A stretch of DNA of 26,538 nucleotides from Planctomycetaceae bacterium UBA4732 (GCA_002404095.1 DHJA01000294.1:12886-39423); one strand, 5' to 3'. Positions 1 through 8,181 are shown, numbered from the stretch's first letter. Translations and numbers: made by a program. The notes: generated by a model from the letters alone, not told the origin.

Positions 1-35
1 CCCCCCCCCCCCCCCCTTTGGGGTCGCGGCTAAAC
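1..35. repeat. Partial copy of the GTTTAGCCGCGACCC palindromic repeat (right half), preceded by a C run
   Basis: The bases after the initial run of 16 C read TTTGGGGTCGCGGCTAAAC, the right arm of the palindrome seen complete at 2341-2408 and 20606-20668. The left arm lies outside the window. The C run replaces the usual CTCCCC of the arm; it may be true slippage or an assembly effect. Confidence 0.75.
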
Positions 36-54
36 TTTCAGGGAAGATATTTCT

Positions 55-1458
55 ATGTACAAGCTATTGCTCTGCTGGCGTTATCTGCTGACGCGCTACC
101 TGGCCCTGGTGTGCATCGTCAGCGTCTTGCTGGGCGTGGCCACGCTCATCGTGGTCAACAGCGTCATGGCCGGCTTTAGCACCAAGCTGCGCGACCGGCT
201 CCACGGCGCCCTTTCCGACATCGTTGTTCAGTCATGGGACTATACCGGGTTTGACGACCCCACAGGTAAGATGGAACAAATCCGTGACGACCCAGAACTT
301 AATTCGCGCATTGAGGCCATGACGCCCACGGTCGAAATCTTCGCCATGCTCCAGTTCAAGATACAAGGTACGCCGATCGTGCGCGCCGTCCGCCTCATCG
401 GCATCGACCCCGAAGGCCGGGCGCGCATCGGCGGCTTTGCTGAAAACCTGGGGCCGGCCAACCAGGAACATCCGTCGTTTGACCTTAGCCCCGAAGCCCT
501 CAATCGCTATATGGACCTACATCCCGACATGGGCCAGCGATCGCCTCCGATTCGCGCAAACGACAAATTGCCGCCGCCTGACCCGCCGCCGAGTCCGCCC
601 GCCGTCCCGATGAGCGCCTTTGTCGGTTATGCCATCGCGAATGTCCGCAATCCAAAATCCACTCCCCAGAAGCCCCTGCCGGACATCTGCGTCCTTAATC
701 CCGGCGAAGAGGCCAAACTCACCACGATCACCGACGGCGAGATTAAACCCGTCGAGTACCGCTACGTTGTCGCCGATTATTATCACTCGGAAATGAGCGA
801 ACAGGATTCGCAATATATCTTCGTACCATTGAAACATTTGCAATTGTTGCGCAACATGGGCGACCGCGCCACGGAAATCCAAATCCGCCTCAAGAACTAT
901 GACAAGGACAAGGAGCTTGTCACGAAGCGCCTGCAAGCGCTTTTCAAAGTGGAGGGCATTCAGGTGAATACCTGGGAGGACCTGCAAGGGCCGCTGCTGT
1001 CCGCCATCGGCGTCGAGCGCGGCATCCTCAACGTGCTTCTCTTCATGATCGTTGGCGTAGCCGGCTTTGGCATTTTGGCCATTTTCTCGATGATTGTGGT
1101 GGAAAAGACGCGCGACATTGGCATTCTCAAGTCGCTGGGCGCGTCGCATTGGGGCATTCTCAAAATCTTCCTCAGCTATGGCCTGCTGCTCGGCCTTGTT
1201 GGCGCCGGGGTCGGCACAATCCTCGGTGTAACGATCACGATTTATATCAACCAGATCGAACACGGCCTCGCCCTGCTCACCGGCCAGGACATATTCCCGC
1301 GAACCATCTACTACTTCAAGGAAATCCCGACGGACCTTCAGCCCTTGACCCTGATCCTGATTAACGTCGGCGCCGTGAGCATCGCCGTATTGTTCAGCAT
1401 CTTGCCGGCTCTGCGGGCCGCCCTCCTGCACCCGGTGCGGGCGCTGCGATACGAGTAG
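55..1458 (+). CDS. ABC transporter permease, LolC/LolE type (FtsX/MacB fold)
   Basis: This is the membrane subunit of a lipoprotein-releasing or MacB-like ABC exporter. The 467-residue protein has one TM helix near residues 17-40, a large periplasmic region, then three TM helices at about 325-350, 370-397 and 430-455, the standard FtsX-family layout. The EKTRDIGILKSLGAS stretch (350-364) is the conserved coupling segment that contacts the ATPase. The periplasmic part carries a proline-rich insertion (about 163-185) not usual in proteobacterial LolC. The ATG has GGGAAG eight bases upstream. The next gene on the same strand is a LolD-type ATPase, so the two probably form one transporter (LolC/E homodimer plus LolD). 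Whether the substrate is lipoproteins cannot be read from sequence, but the window does encode a lipoprotein. Family is secure; substrate is inferred. Confidence 0.9.
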   Translation: MYKLLLCWRYLLTRYLALVCIVSVLLGVATLIVVNSVMAGFSTKLRDRLHGALSDIVVQSWDYTGFDDPTGKMEQIRDDPELNSRIEAMTPTVEIFAMLQFKIQGTPIVRAVRLIGIDPEGRARIGGFAENLGPANQEHPSFDLSPEALNRYMDLHPDMGQRSPPIRANDKLPPPDPPPSPPAVPMSAFVGYAIANVRNPKSTPQKPLPDICVLNPGEEAKLTTITDGEIKPVEYRYVVADYYHSEMSEQDSQYIFVPLKHLQLLRNMGDRATEIQIRLKNYDKDKELVTKRLQALFKVEGIQVNTWEDLQGPLLSAIGVERGILNVLLFMIVGVAGFGILAIFSMIVVEKTRDIGILKSLGASHWGILKIFLSYGLLLGLVGAGVGTILGVTITIYINQIEHGLALLTGQDIFPRTIYYFKEIPTDLQPLTLILINVGAVSIAVLFSILPALRAALLHPVRALRYE

Positions 1459-1470
1459 TTGGGTTTTGGA

Positions 1471-1544
1471 ATCCGTCCTATAAGTCCTATAAGTCCTATA
1501 AGTCCTATAGGACATATGGGACTTATAGGACCAATAGGACGGAT
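1471..1544. repeat. Tandem 9-bp repeat (TCCTATAAG) closed by a flanking inverted repeat
   Basis: Three exact TCCTATAAG units at 1476-1502 are followed by a TCCTATAGG variant (1503-1511). The block is bounded by ATCCGTCCTAT (1471-1481) and its exact complement ATAGGACGGAT (1534-1544), and the right half carries inverted versions of the unit, so the RNA could fold into a long imperfect hairpin. It lies between the permease and ATPase genes, and could attenuate or protect the transcript. Function is unknown. Confidence 0.75.
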
Positions 1545-1581
1545 GCTAATCAGAGCGCATTACATAATGGAGACACGACCC

Positions 1582-2340
1582 ATGCAAGAAGCCGTGCCGG
1601 TGCTGTCGGCGGTCGCGCTGCAAAAAACCTACCGCAAGTACGCCATCAAGGCGGAGGTGCTGCGCGGCCTCGATCTGGATGTCCAACAGGGCGAATTCCT
1701 CAGCGTCGTCGGCGCTTCCGGCTCCGGCAAGAGTACGCTGCTGCACCTGCTCGGCGTCCTCGACCGGCCCGACAAAGGCGAAATCTTCTTCGACGGCCAA
1801 CGCATCGACAACCTGCCGTCGCATCGCCGGGACCTGCTGCGCAACCAGACGTTCGGCTTCATTTTCCAGTTTTATCACCTGTTGCCCGAACTTACCGCCC
1901 TTGAAAACGTCCTCATGCCGCAGATGATCGCGTGTTCGGTCCTCGGCTGGATTAGGCACCGTCGGGAGATCAAACACCGGGCCGTCGAATTGCTCGATCG
2001 CGTCGGACTCGGCCGTCGTTTGCACCACCGGCCGCGCGAGTTGTCCGGCGGCGAAATGCAGCGCGCGGCCGTCGCGCGGGCGCTCATCAATCGGCCGCGC
2101 GTCCTGTTGGCCGACGAGCCGACCGGCAACCTCGACGCCGAAGCCGGCGGCGAAGTCGTGCGTCTGTTGCGCGACTTGAACCGCCAAGACGGGCTGACTA
2201 TCATCATGGTTACGCACAACATGGACATCGTGGCCAGCGCCGACCGGGTGGTGCGGCTGGTCCAGGGGCGCGTCGAGGGCGCCGCCGAATCGCACAGTTA
2301 TGATGCCGCGCTGGCGCCCGAATCGGTCGGGGGCGCGTGA
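1582..2340 (+). CDS. lolD: ABC transporter ATP-binding protein, LolD type
   Basis: This is the cytoplasmic ATPase that powers the permease encoded just upstream. In the 252-residue product, Walker A is GASGSGKST (44-52), the Q-loop is in FIFQFYHLLPELTALENV, the ABC signature is LSGGEMQ (154-160), Walker B is VLLADEP (174-180), followed by TGNLD and the switch histidine in THN. The LPELTALENV and GEMQRAAVARAL segments are typical of the LolD/MacB ATPase branch. The open frame continues upstream through the 9-bp repeat to 1459, but that part would be a low-complexity translation of the repeat. I chose ATG 1582 because TGGAGA lies eight bases before it; ATG 1567 is a possible alternative. The last ~20 residues extend past the usual LolD end. 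Family is secure; the gene symbol rests on neighbour context. Confidence 0.87.
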   Translation: MQEAVPVLSAVALQKTYRKYAIKAEVLRGLDLDVQQGEFLSVVGASGSGKSTLLHLLGVLDRPDKGEIFFDGQRIDNLPSHRRDLLRNQTFGFIFQFYHLLPELTALENVLMPQMIACSVLGWIRHRREIKHRAVELLDRVGLGRRLHHRPRELSGGEMQRAAVARALINRPRVLLADEPTGNLDAEAGGEVVRLLRDLNRQDGLTIIMVTHNMDIVASADRVVRLVQGRVEGAAESHSYDAALAPESVGGA

Positions 2341-2408
2341 GCCGTTTAGCCGCGACCCGAAGGGGAGCGCGTTGGCCCCGCGCTCCCCTTCGGGTCAGGC
2401 TAAACGGC
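2341..2408. repeat. Complete copy of the GTTTAGCCGCGACCC palindromic repeat
   Basis: Arms GCCGTTTAGCC... and ...GGCTAAACGGC pair around GCGCTCCCCTT/AAGGGGAGCGCG inner arms. The element begins at the base after the lolD stop codon and ends 15 bases before the ilvE ribosome binding site. It could form a strong stem and act as terminator or transcript stabiliser between the two genes. One mismatch (GGGTCAGG in place of GGGTCGCGG) distinguishes the right arm from the 20606 copy. Confidence 0.85.
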
Positions 2409-2435
2409 TGCCCGAACCACCCGGAGGGCCGACCG

Positions 2436-3293
2436 ATGACCAAGGTCTACATCAACGGCAAATTCTTCGACAAGGCCGACGCGCGCATCAGCGTCTACGA
2501 CCACGGCCTGCTCTACGGCGATGGCGTTTTCGAGGGCATTCGCATCTACGGCAGCCGCATCTTTCGCCTCCACGAACACATCGAACGCCTCTACGAGAGC
2601 GCCAAGCACATCGCTCTCGAAATCCCGCTGACGCGCGAACAGATCATGGAAGCCGTCCGCGGTACGGTGCAAATCAACGATAAAAAGGATGGTTATATTC
2701 GCTTGGTGGTGACGCGCGGCGCCGGCGGCCTTGGCCTCGACCCACGCAAGACGACCGATCCGCAAATCATCATCATTGTCGATGATATTAGTATGTATCC
2801 GCGCGAACTGTACGAGAACGGCCTGGAAGTCATCACGTCCAGCTACATCCGCCCTCCCTCCAACGCGCTCAATCCGCGTATTAAGTCCCTTAATTATCTG
2901 AATAATATCCTGGCCAAGATCGAGGCCATCCGGGCCGGCTGCCTGGAGGCGATCATGCTCAACGGCAACGGTGAAGTCGCTGAATGTACGGGCGACAACA
3001 TCTTTCTCGTCAAGCGCGGCGTCCTCAAGACGCCGCCGGCGCATGCCGGCATCCTCGAAGGCATCACGCGCGGCGTGATTATGGAGTTGGCCGTCGCGGC
3101 CCAGGTGCCGCTTCAGGAAACGACGCTGACCCGGCACGACGTTTACACCGCCGACGAGTGTTTCCTGACGGGCACGGGCGCCGAGATTATTCCGGTGGTG
3201 ATGTGCGACGGCCGCGTCATCGGAACCGGCAAGCCGGGGCCGATCACCCGGCAATTGCGCGAGCGCTTTCAAGAGGCCGTGCGGCAGGACTAA
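2436..3293 (+). CDS. ilvE: Branched-chain amino acid aminotransferase (PLP fold type IV)
   Basis: It catalyses transamination of leucine, isoleucine or valine with 2-oxoglutarate, the last step of branched-chain amino acid synthesis in the cytosol. In the 285-residue product, GDGVFEGIRIY (28-38) is the IlvE signature, Lys150 in PRIKSLNYLNN is the expected PLP Schiff-base lysine, GE followed by AECTGDNIFLV (180-192) is the conserved substrate/PLP region, and ECFLTGTGAEIIPV (241-254) binds the PLP phosphate. The length is shorter than E. coli IlvE (about 309) and close to the short archaeal and planctomycete forms. The ATG at 2436 has GGAGGG seven bases upstream; the longer open frame upstream runs through the palindrome and is rejected. 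A D-amino-acid or 4-amino-4-deoxychorismate lyase activity within fold type IV is less likely given the GDGVFEGIR motif. Confidence 0.9.
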   Translation: MTKVYINGKFFDKADARISVYDHGLLYGDGVFEGIRIYGSRIFRLHEHIERLYESAKHIALEIPLTREQIMEAVRGTVQINDKKDGYIRLVVTRGAGGLGLDPRKTTDPQIIIIVDDISMYPRELYENGLEVITSSYIRPPSNALNPRIKSLNYLNNILAKIEAIRAGCLEAIMLNGNGEVAECTGDNIFLVKRGVLKTPPAHAGILEGITRGVIMELAVAAQVPLQETTLTRHDVYTADECFLTGTGAEIIPVVMCDGRVIGTGKPGPITRQLRERFQEAVRQD

Positions 3294-3382
3294 TGCGAAT
3301 AGGAAAAGCCCGAATCGCGTAGGCGAGCGGGGCGTATGAACGTCCTGGTTGTTTTCCCAGGCACAACGACGACAGGGTTATC

Positions 3383-4090
3383 ATGCGCCCCAAACGGCCC
3401 ACCTCCGTGCTAGTCATTGCGATTTTCCATTTCGTCTTCGGCGCTCTCGGTCTGTTTTGGGGTCTATTTCTAATGCTCGGCGTCTTGTTGATCTTATCCC
3501 ATCCGAAGCCGGCCGCCGTGGCGCCTAACCCGAACCAGCCGACGGTCCTCGCGATCAACGACTACGTGGAAGCCCGAGCGCCTTTCCGGAGAGAGGTGCA
3601 GGTAGCCGTCGTGTTGGCGGGACTTTTCCTGTCGATCGTTTTACTCGCCGACGGAATCGGATTGCTCTTTTACCAGCCCTGGGCGCGTTTCGTCGCCATC
3701 GGCTACGGCGCCCTGAGCATCCTTTACCAGGCAAGCTGGTTATTATACACTATCCTCTGTATTCTTCCTCTCCAATTGGCCTTTTACGACGCCTCACCCG
3801 CAGGGGGCGCCCAAGCTCAAGGCCCCGATTTAGGCGGACGCACCGGCGCCGCTTGCGGCGACGTCCTGCCCGCCCTGGGATTGATCTACCCGGCAATCGT
3901 TTTGATCGTCATGCTCCTGCCATCCGTGGCGGCGGCGTTCCAAGGCGGACGAGCGGCGGACGATTTGGAACGCCGCCGCGGCCGTCGCAAGCGCCGCCGA
4001 CGGCGGGATTACGACGAGGATGATGTGGACGACAACAATGAAGCTCAGGGCTACGACGACCCTGACGACCGTTTCGGGCCGGCTCGCTGA
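3383..4090 (+). CDS. Hypothetical membrane protein with basic-then-acidic tail
   Basis: I do not recognise a family. The 235-residue protein has four likely TM helices (about 8-38, 74-95, 98-130 and 160-188), a proline-rich loop between the first two, and a cytoplasmic-type C-terminal tail. The tail starts with a dense arginine/lysine block (about 196-208) and turns into an Asp/Glu/Asn-rich stretch (about 209-230). Such bipolar charged tails are frequent in hypothetical planctomycete membrane proteins and may be disordered. The start at ATG 3383 has only a weak AGGG upstream. It lies 89 bases after ilvE on the same strand; co-transcription is possible but no functional link is evident. Coding is supported by strong hydrophobic periodicity and the absence of stops. 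Confidence 0.7.
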   Translation: MRPKRPTSVLVIAIFHFVFGALGLFWGLFLMLGVLLILSHPKPAAVAPNPNQPTVLAINDYVEARAPFRREVQVAVVLAGLFLSIVLLADGIGLLFYQPWARFVAIGYGALSILYQASWLLYTILCILPLQLAFYDASPAGGAQAQGPDLGGRTGAACGDVLPALGLIYPAIVLIVMLLPSVAAAFQGGRAADDLERRRGRRKRRRRRDYDEDDVDDNNEAQGYDDPDDRFGPAR

Positions 4091-4140
4091 GGTCCGTCTG
4101 CTAGAACCGCGGAATCGATCTCGTCCTATTCGCAGTCCAG

Positions 4141-4439
4141 GGTGTCCCTCTCGATTTTGGAGGTAGGGGCGGGGTTTCCCTATAGGTATATCTACACAAG
4201 AGGGGTGCCATGCTTTCGCGGCCTCTGTCTGAACCTTCCCGCCGTCGAAGCCGCCGCGAAAGCATGAGTTCCGCCCCAGCACTCATGCTTTCGCGGGGTC
4301 GGGACGTGATAACGTCTCCGAACCCGCCCGCGAAAGCATGGCACCCCGTCCTATAGAAGAAACTCGATGAGATTGTGTAGATAGCAAGGGGGAAACCCCG
4401 CCTCTACCGCACCCCAAGTCCAAAATCGGGAGGGACACC
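4141..4439. repeat. 299-bp nested inverted-repeat element in a gene-free gap
   Basis: Outer arms 4141-4199 and 4373-4439 are imperfect complements (GGTGTCCCTC.CGATTTTGGA at the left end, mirrored at the right). Inner arms 4202-4221 and 4328-4347 are exact complements (GGGGTGCCATGCTTTCGCGG). Innermost arms 4254-4268 and 4282-4296 are also exact. The 13-mer CATGCTTTCGCGG thus occurs four times in alternating orientation. Near its ends, GTAGGGGCGGGGTTTCC (4162-4178) matches the core of the palindromes at 6035 and 8306. No convincing ORF lies inside. The rest of the 4091-4586 gap (4091-4140 and 4440-4586) shows no gene and only the Shine-Dalgarno of the next gene. Confidence 0.85.
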
Positions 4440-4586
4440 CCCGCATTGCCCTTGCCACGCCATGCGCCGGCAGGTATGTACACCTACGCGCCAAGGCATT
4501 CGCGGCGGTCGGAACCGCTCATCTTGCACCCCACCCCTCGTCGAACCCTGACGATTCCGCACACCAGCCGACTTCGGAGGCTGACT

Positions 4587-6038
4587 ATGCTTTTTAGTTC
4601 GCCGACCTTTCTTTTCGTATTTCTCCCCATTCTCCTTGCCCTCTATTTCGTGGTGCGCCGCGACGCCCGCAACCTGCTCCTTTGTGCGGCCAGCCTCCTC
4701 TTTTATTGTTGGGGCGAGGGCGGCTACGTGCTTGTCCTGCTGTTCTGCATCGCGTTCAACTACGGCATGGGACTGTGGCTGGACCGGGCCTCGGAGACGC
4801 GGGCTTCCGGGCCTGTGCTCGCCCTGGCCGTGGCCGGCAACCTGGCGCTTCTCGTCGTGTTCAAATACGCCAACTTCCTCGTGGACAACCTCAACCCCTG
4901 GCTGACATGGACGGGCCTCCACCCCATCGCGATGGCGCCGGTCCACCTGCCGCTCGGAATCTCCTTCTTCACCTTCCAGGCCCTCTCTTATGTGATCGAC
5001 GTCCACCGCCGCGCCGCGCCCGTTCAAAAGAACCCGCTCAAATTCGCCCTTTACAAAACCCTCTTTCCTCAGCTGATCGCAGGCCCCATCGTCCGCTATA
5101 AGGATGTGGCCGGGGAACTCTCCCATCGCACCGTCCGCGCGGAAGACTTCGCCTGGGGGATCAAACGGTTCGTCGTCGGCCTGAGTAAGAAGATGCTCTT
5201 GGCCAACACCCTGGCCGTGGCCGCCGACGGCGTCTTCTCCACGCCGGCCGCCGGCCTGACGCCGGCCCTCGCCTGGCTGGGGATCATCTGCTACATGCTT
5301 CAGATCTACTTTGACTTCTCCGGCTATTCGGACATGGCCATCGGCCTGGGACGAATGTTCGGCTTCCACTTCCTGGAGAATTTCCGTTACCCCTATGCCG
5401 CCGCGTCCCTTACCGACTTCTGGCGCCGCTGGCACATCTCCCTGTCGAGCTGGTTCCGCGACTACCTTTACGTCCCCCTGGGCGGCAACCGCGCGGGCCG
5501 CTGGCGGACGTACCTTAACTTAACGGTGGTCTTCGCGCTCTGCGGACTCTGGCATGGGGCGAGCTGGAACTTCCTCCTGTGGGGCTTGTTCCACGGCGGT
5601 TTCCTCGTCGCGGAGCGCATGGGTCTGGGCAAGTTGCTCGAAAAGTCCTGGCGGCCTGTCCGCCACGCCTACCTCTTGTTCGTGGTGATGACCGGCTGGG
5701 TCTTCTTCCGCGCCGCGACCCTGTCCTACGCCTGGGCCTTCTTGCGGACGATGGTGGGCTTGCGCGCCGGCGGAGAGACCGTCGCCCCTTACCTGAACGC
5801 GGAACTCGCGCTGGCCCTGCCTGTCGCCGTACTCGCCGCGACGCCGCTGCTGCCGCTCCTGGCGAGCGCGTGCTGGCGGCGATTGGAATCCGGCCCGTGG
5901 CCTCATCCTTGGGCCGCTTCGCTGGTCCGGGGCGCGTGGACCTTCGCGGAAGTGGCCGGCTGCATGGGGCTGCTGGTCGCTTCGTCCGCGCTGCTCGCCG
6001 CCGGCACCTACAACCCGTTCATCTATTTCCGGTTCTAA
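4587..6038 (+). CDS. MBOAT-family O-acyltransferase, AlgI-like
   Basis: This is a polytopic inner-membrane enzyme of the AlgI/DltB family that passes acetyl groups across the membrane for exopolysaccharide O-acetylation. The 483-residue product matches the usual AlgI length. The opening LFSSPTFLFVFLPILL is characteristic, as are FFTFQALSYVIDV (127-139), FPQLIAGPIVRY (160-171), FDFSGYSDMAIGLG (242-255) and DFWRRWHISLSSWFRDYLY (277-295). The catalytic histidine of the family is His323 in GLWHGASWNF, with His283 as the second conserved one. ATG 4587 has GGAGG seven bases before it; the frame is open further upstream but crosses a non-coding region. The next gene encodes the periplasmic AlgJ/AlgX-like partner. 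No alginate polymerase genes are in the window, so the polymer is unknown. Confidence 0.93.
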   Translation: MLFSSPTFLFVFLPILLALYFVVRRDARNLLLCAASLLFYCWGEGGYVLVLLFCIAFNYGMGLWLDRASETRASGPVLALAVAGNLALLVVFKYANFLVDNLNPWLTWTGLHPIAMAPVHLPLGISFFTFQALSYVIDVHRRAAPVQKNPLKFALYKTLFPQLIAGPIVRYKDVAGELSHRTVRAEDFAWGIKRFVVGLSKKMLLANTLAVAADGVFSTPAAGLTPALAWLGIICYMLQIYFDFSGYSDMAIGLGRMFGFHFLENFRYPYAAASLTDFWRRWHISLSSWFRDYLYVPLGGNRAGRWRTYLNLTVVFALCGLWHGASWNFLLWGLFHGGFLVAERMGLGKLLEKSWRPVRHAYLLFVVMTGWVFFRAATLSYAWAFLRTMVGLRAGGETVAPYLNAELALALPVAVLAATPLLPLLASACWRRLESGPWPHPWAASLVRGAWTFAEVAGCMGLLVASSALLAAGTYNPFIYFRF

Positions 6039-6139
6039 GGAGCACCTCTGTTCCAGAAGGGCGGGGAAACCCCGCCCCTACAGCGGTTCTTCCGTAGGGG
6101 CGAGGTCTCCTCGCCCCCCTTCTGGAGCAAACTCCTTAG
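6035..6139. repeat. Palindromic repeat of the GGGCGGGGAAACCCCGCCCCTAC family, copy A
   Basis: CTAAGGAG (6035-6042) and CTCCTTAG (6132-6139) form the outer arms; TTCCAGAAGGGCGGGG and the facing CGCCCCCCTTCTGGA form the inner arms, with GTAGGGGCGAGG in the right half mirroring CCCCGCCCCTAC in the left. The outer arm includes the stop codon of the MBOAT gene, and the element ends just before the Shine-Dalgarno of the next gene. A near-identical copy lies at 8306-8387 inside a coding region. Confidence 0.88.
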
Positions 6140-6156
6140 TCGCAAGGGAGGTTGGA

Positions 6157-7335
6157 ATGAATCCCCAGCCGCGTAGAAGCCAGAAGGCTGCTCACATTGT
6201 CCTCGTCATGCTGTTCGCCGCCGCCATCGCCTTGCCGGGGTTGTGCTCGCTCTTCGGGTTGTCCCCGGCGTCGGCCTTGCAAGAGAAGCGCCGGCTCGCG
6301 TCCTTTCCCGCATTTCGGTTGAGCCGGGGGGTGCTTCTGGCCTTCCCCCAGGCGTTCGAGACTTACTTCAACGACCACTTCGCCTTCCGCGATCAACTCG
6401 TGTGGGGATACAACTGGACCAAGGCGCAGTGCCTGGGAGTTTCCCCTTGTCCCAACGTTCTCATCGGCAAGGAAGGATGGCTTTACTACCGGGACGGCTT
6501 GCGGGATGGGAGCCACGCCGTCCTCCCCCTTAAGCAAGAGGAGTTGGCGCGGTGGACTACGGCGCTTGAAGAGAGGCGGCAGTGGCTGGCGGGCCGGGGC
6601 GTGCGATTCCTCGTCGTGGTCGCCCCGGACAAGCACACGATTTACCCTGAATATCTCCCTGAGACGGTGAAGCCGCTGCCGCGCGAGAGCCGCCTCGACC
6701 AGCTAATGGCGTACGCGCCGGCCCACTCCCACCTGTCGATCATCGATTTACGCGAGCCGTTGCTCCGCGCTAAGAGCGCGGCGCGAGTCTACCACAAAAC
6801 GGATAGCCATTGGAATGAGCAGGGGGCGTTCGCCGGCAATGGGCGCATTGAGGAAGCTCTGGCCGTGTGGTTCCCGCGGATTCATCCGCTTTCGCGATCC
6901 TCTTATGCTCCAATTGCCGTGGAGGCGGAAGGGGGCGACCTGGCGGCCATGCTGGGATTGCCCGGATCCTATCGGGAAGAGTATCTGTCCCTCATGCGCC
7001 GCGGTCCCCAACTGGCCCACGCGGCGGCAATCGATGCGGCCCTACCGGCGCGCACCGACCTGCCCGAGTATGCGAAGCCATCGGCCTTCGAGAGTGGCCG
7101 GGACTTCTTCCCAAAAGCATTTTTCTACCACGACTCCTTTGGGAACGGCCTCAAGCCATTCCTTTGCGAACATTTTTGTCGGATTGTTACTATTCAGCAG
7201 AACACTTTCGACGCCGCCCTTGTCGAACGGGAACACCCTGACGTCGTCTTGTACGAGTTCGTCGAGCGCAGCCTGGCGTTCCCGCCGCCGGGCAACGATT
7301 TCCTGTCTGCCGCAGCGGGTACAGGGGGGCCGTAA
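6157..7335 (+). CDS. AlgJ/AlgX-like SGNH acetyltransferase-type protein
   Basis: This is the periplasmic partner of the MBOAT enzyme, expected to transfer acetyl groups to a polysaccharide. The 392-residue protein starts with an N-terminal TM/signal anchor (about 12-35) and has no lipobox. The AlgX/AlgJ SGNH-fold motifs are visible: GKEGWLYYRDG (104-114), VVVAPDKHTIYPEYLP (153-168), the Asp-x-His pair Asp216/His218 in TDSHWNEQGAF, and the nucleophile Ser327 in YHDSFGNG. A GGGAGG Shine-Dalgarno lies five bases before ATG 6157. It follows the MBOAT gene by 118 bases containing a palindromic repeat, so the two are probably co-transcribed. It lacks the C-terminal carbohydrate-binding module of AlgX and so is closer to AlgJ or AlgV. 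The family call is firm; the substrate is unknown. Confidence 0.88.
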   Translation: MNPQPRRSQKAAHIVLVMLFAAAIALPGLCSLFGLSPASALQEKRRLASFPAFRLSRGVLLAFPQAFETYFNDHFAFRDQLVWGYNWTKAQCLGVSPCPNVLIGKEGWLYYRDGLRDGSHAVLPLKQEELARWTTALEERRQWLAGRGVRFLVVVAPDKHTIYPEYLPETVKPLPRESRLDQLMAYAPAHSHLSIIDLREPLLRAKSAARVYHKTDSHWNEQGAFAGNGRIEEALAVWFPRIHPLSRSSYAPIAVEAEGGDLAAMLGLPGSYREEYLSLMRRGPQLAHAAAIDAALPARTDLPEYAKPSAFESGRDFFPKAFFYHDSFGNGLKPFLCEHFCRIVTIQQNTFDAALVEREHPDVVLYEFVERSLAFPPPGNDFLSAAAGTGGP

Positions 7336-7382
7336 TCAACAAGAAGGAAAGTCCCTTCGCTCGACCCACCCTACAAAGCCAC

Positions 7383-8117
7383 CTACCCGAACCAATAAAT
7401 CCTCACAAAAAATCGTGCAAAGAGCGCCAGAAGGAATAGCAACCAGCAAGCGTCGATCGCGATCGTCCCATAGAGCCACGGCATCAACCGGAGGCTGATC
7501 TTGCCCTGATAGAACGCGAGCCGTACCAGCAACCAGAGCGAATACGGACTGAGGACGCCGAACAGCGACGACCGAAACGCCCGGCGCACCAAGTCGTCGC
7601 CGACAAGCGTTTCCATGTCCGGCACGTCGAAGTCGCCATCCAGCGCGGACGGCATGGCCTCAAGCGGCTCGTCGGCCGTGATCTTCTCCAGCTTGGCGAC
7701 CGGCTCTTCTTGAACCTCCCACGAGACCGGACTCCGTCGCGGAGCGGCCGTCACGGCGAGCGAATCCCGCGCCGCCGGCCGCGGCGTCTCGCACGCCGGG
7801 CAGAAGTCCAGGTCGTCGCTCACGGCGTCGCCGCACAGCGGGCAAAGCCACAAGACCGCGTTGTCTACAGACTCGGCATCGCTTTCATCCGTGGGACGGT
7901 CGAAATGGGGCGCGAGGATTTCGGCGGCGCGTTCCGCGTCGGCTTCCGCCACCTGAAGCCGGATTTGTCCGCCAAGTCCCTGCACGCCCGAGAAGACGTT
8001 GACGCTCTCGCCGCCGGTGAGAAACGCCTTAATTTCTTCCGCTTCGAGCAGGCCGCGCGCCAGCTGGGCCTCGACGGGCATGTTGAAGGCCGCCACGAAG
8101 ACGAGTTTGTCGGACAT
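7383..8117 (-). CDS. DUF2007 plus zinc-ribbon membrane protein
   Basis: The 244-residue protein begins with a DUF2007-type domain (residues 2-71; the family name is putative signal-transducing protein), recognisable in KLVFVAAFNMPVEAQLARGLLEAE cut across 4-27 and in the LQVAEADAERAAEILA repeat end. A zinc ribbon follows, with Cys92-x2-Cys95 and Cys106-x2-Cys109 (LCPLCGD, FCPACE). After a Pro/Ala/Glu-rich linker there are two or three C-terminal hydrophobic helices (about 189-203 and 212-238). I chose the start at 8117 because TGGAG lies nine bases upstream and the DUF2007 domain begins there; the open frame continues far upstream but through the neighbouring gene. The role is unknown. The layout suggests a small membrane-tethered protein that binds zinc and perhaps a ligand through DUF2007. 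Confidence 0.82.
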   Translation of the reverse strand: MSDKLVFVAAFNMPVEAQLARGLLEAEEIKAFLTGGESVNVFSGVQGLGGQIRLQVAEADAERAAEILAPHFDRPTDESDAESVDNAVLWLCPLCGDAVSDDLDFCPACETPRPAARDSLAVTAAPRRSPVSWEVQEEPVAKLEKITADEPLEAMPSALDGDFDVPDMETLVGDDLVRRAFRSSLFGVLSPYSLWLLVRLAFYQGKISLRLMPWLYGTIAIDACWLLFLLALFARFFVRIYWFG

Positions 8118-8149
8118 AGCCGGAACTCCAGGCGATATAGGGTAGATTG

Positions 8150-8181
8150 GAGCCGCGCACGCAGTAAGCGGTGCGCGGCTC
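8150..8181. promoter_or_regulatory. Hairpin between divergent genes
   Basis: GAGCCGCGCAC (8150-8160) and GTGCGCGGCTC (8171-8181) are exact complements around a 10-base loop. The element lies in the 169-base gap between the minus-strand DUF2007 gene and the plus-strand lipoprotein gene. It could be a dyad operator or a leader hairpin of either transcript; sequence alone does not decide. Confidence 0.45.

Noticed and set aside
1..16. Run of 16 cytosines at the window start
   Set aside because: It may be slippage in the CTCCCC of the repeat arm or an assembly or gap effect; nothing supports a biological signal.
1476..1511. Tandem 9-mers as a CRISPR array
   Set aside because: Units are directly adjacent without spacers and far too short.
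517..1515. 332-residue open frame on the minus strand opposite the LolC/E permease
   Set aside because: It is a shadow of the permease gene in GC-rich codon phase; it has no domain and starts in the tandem repeat.
4446..4586. Upstream extension of the MBOAT gene
   Set aside because: The extra 47 residues have no family match and no Shine-Dalgarno, whereas ATG 4587 has GGAGG and the conserved AlgI N-terminus.
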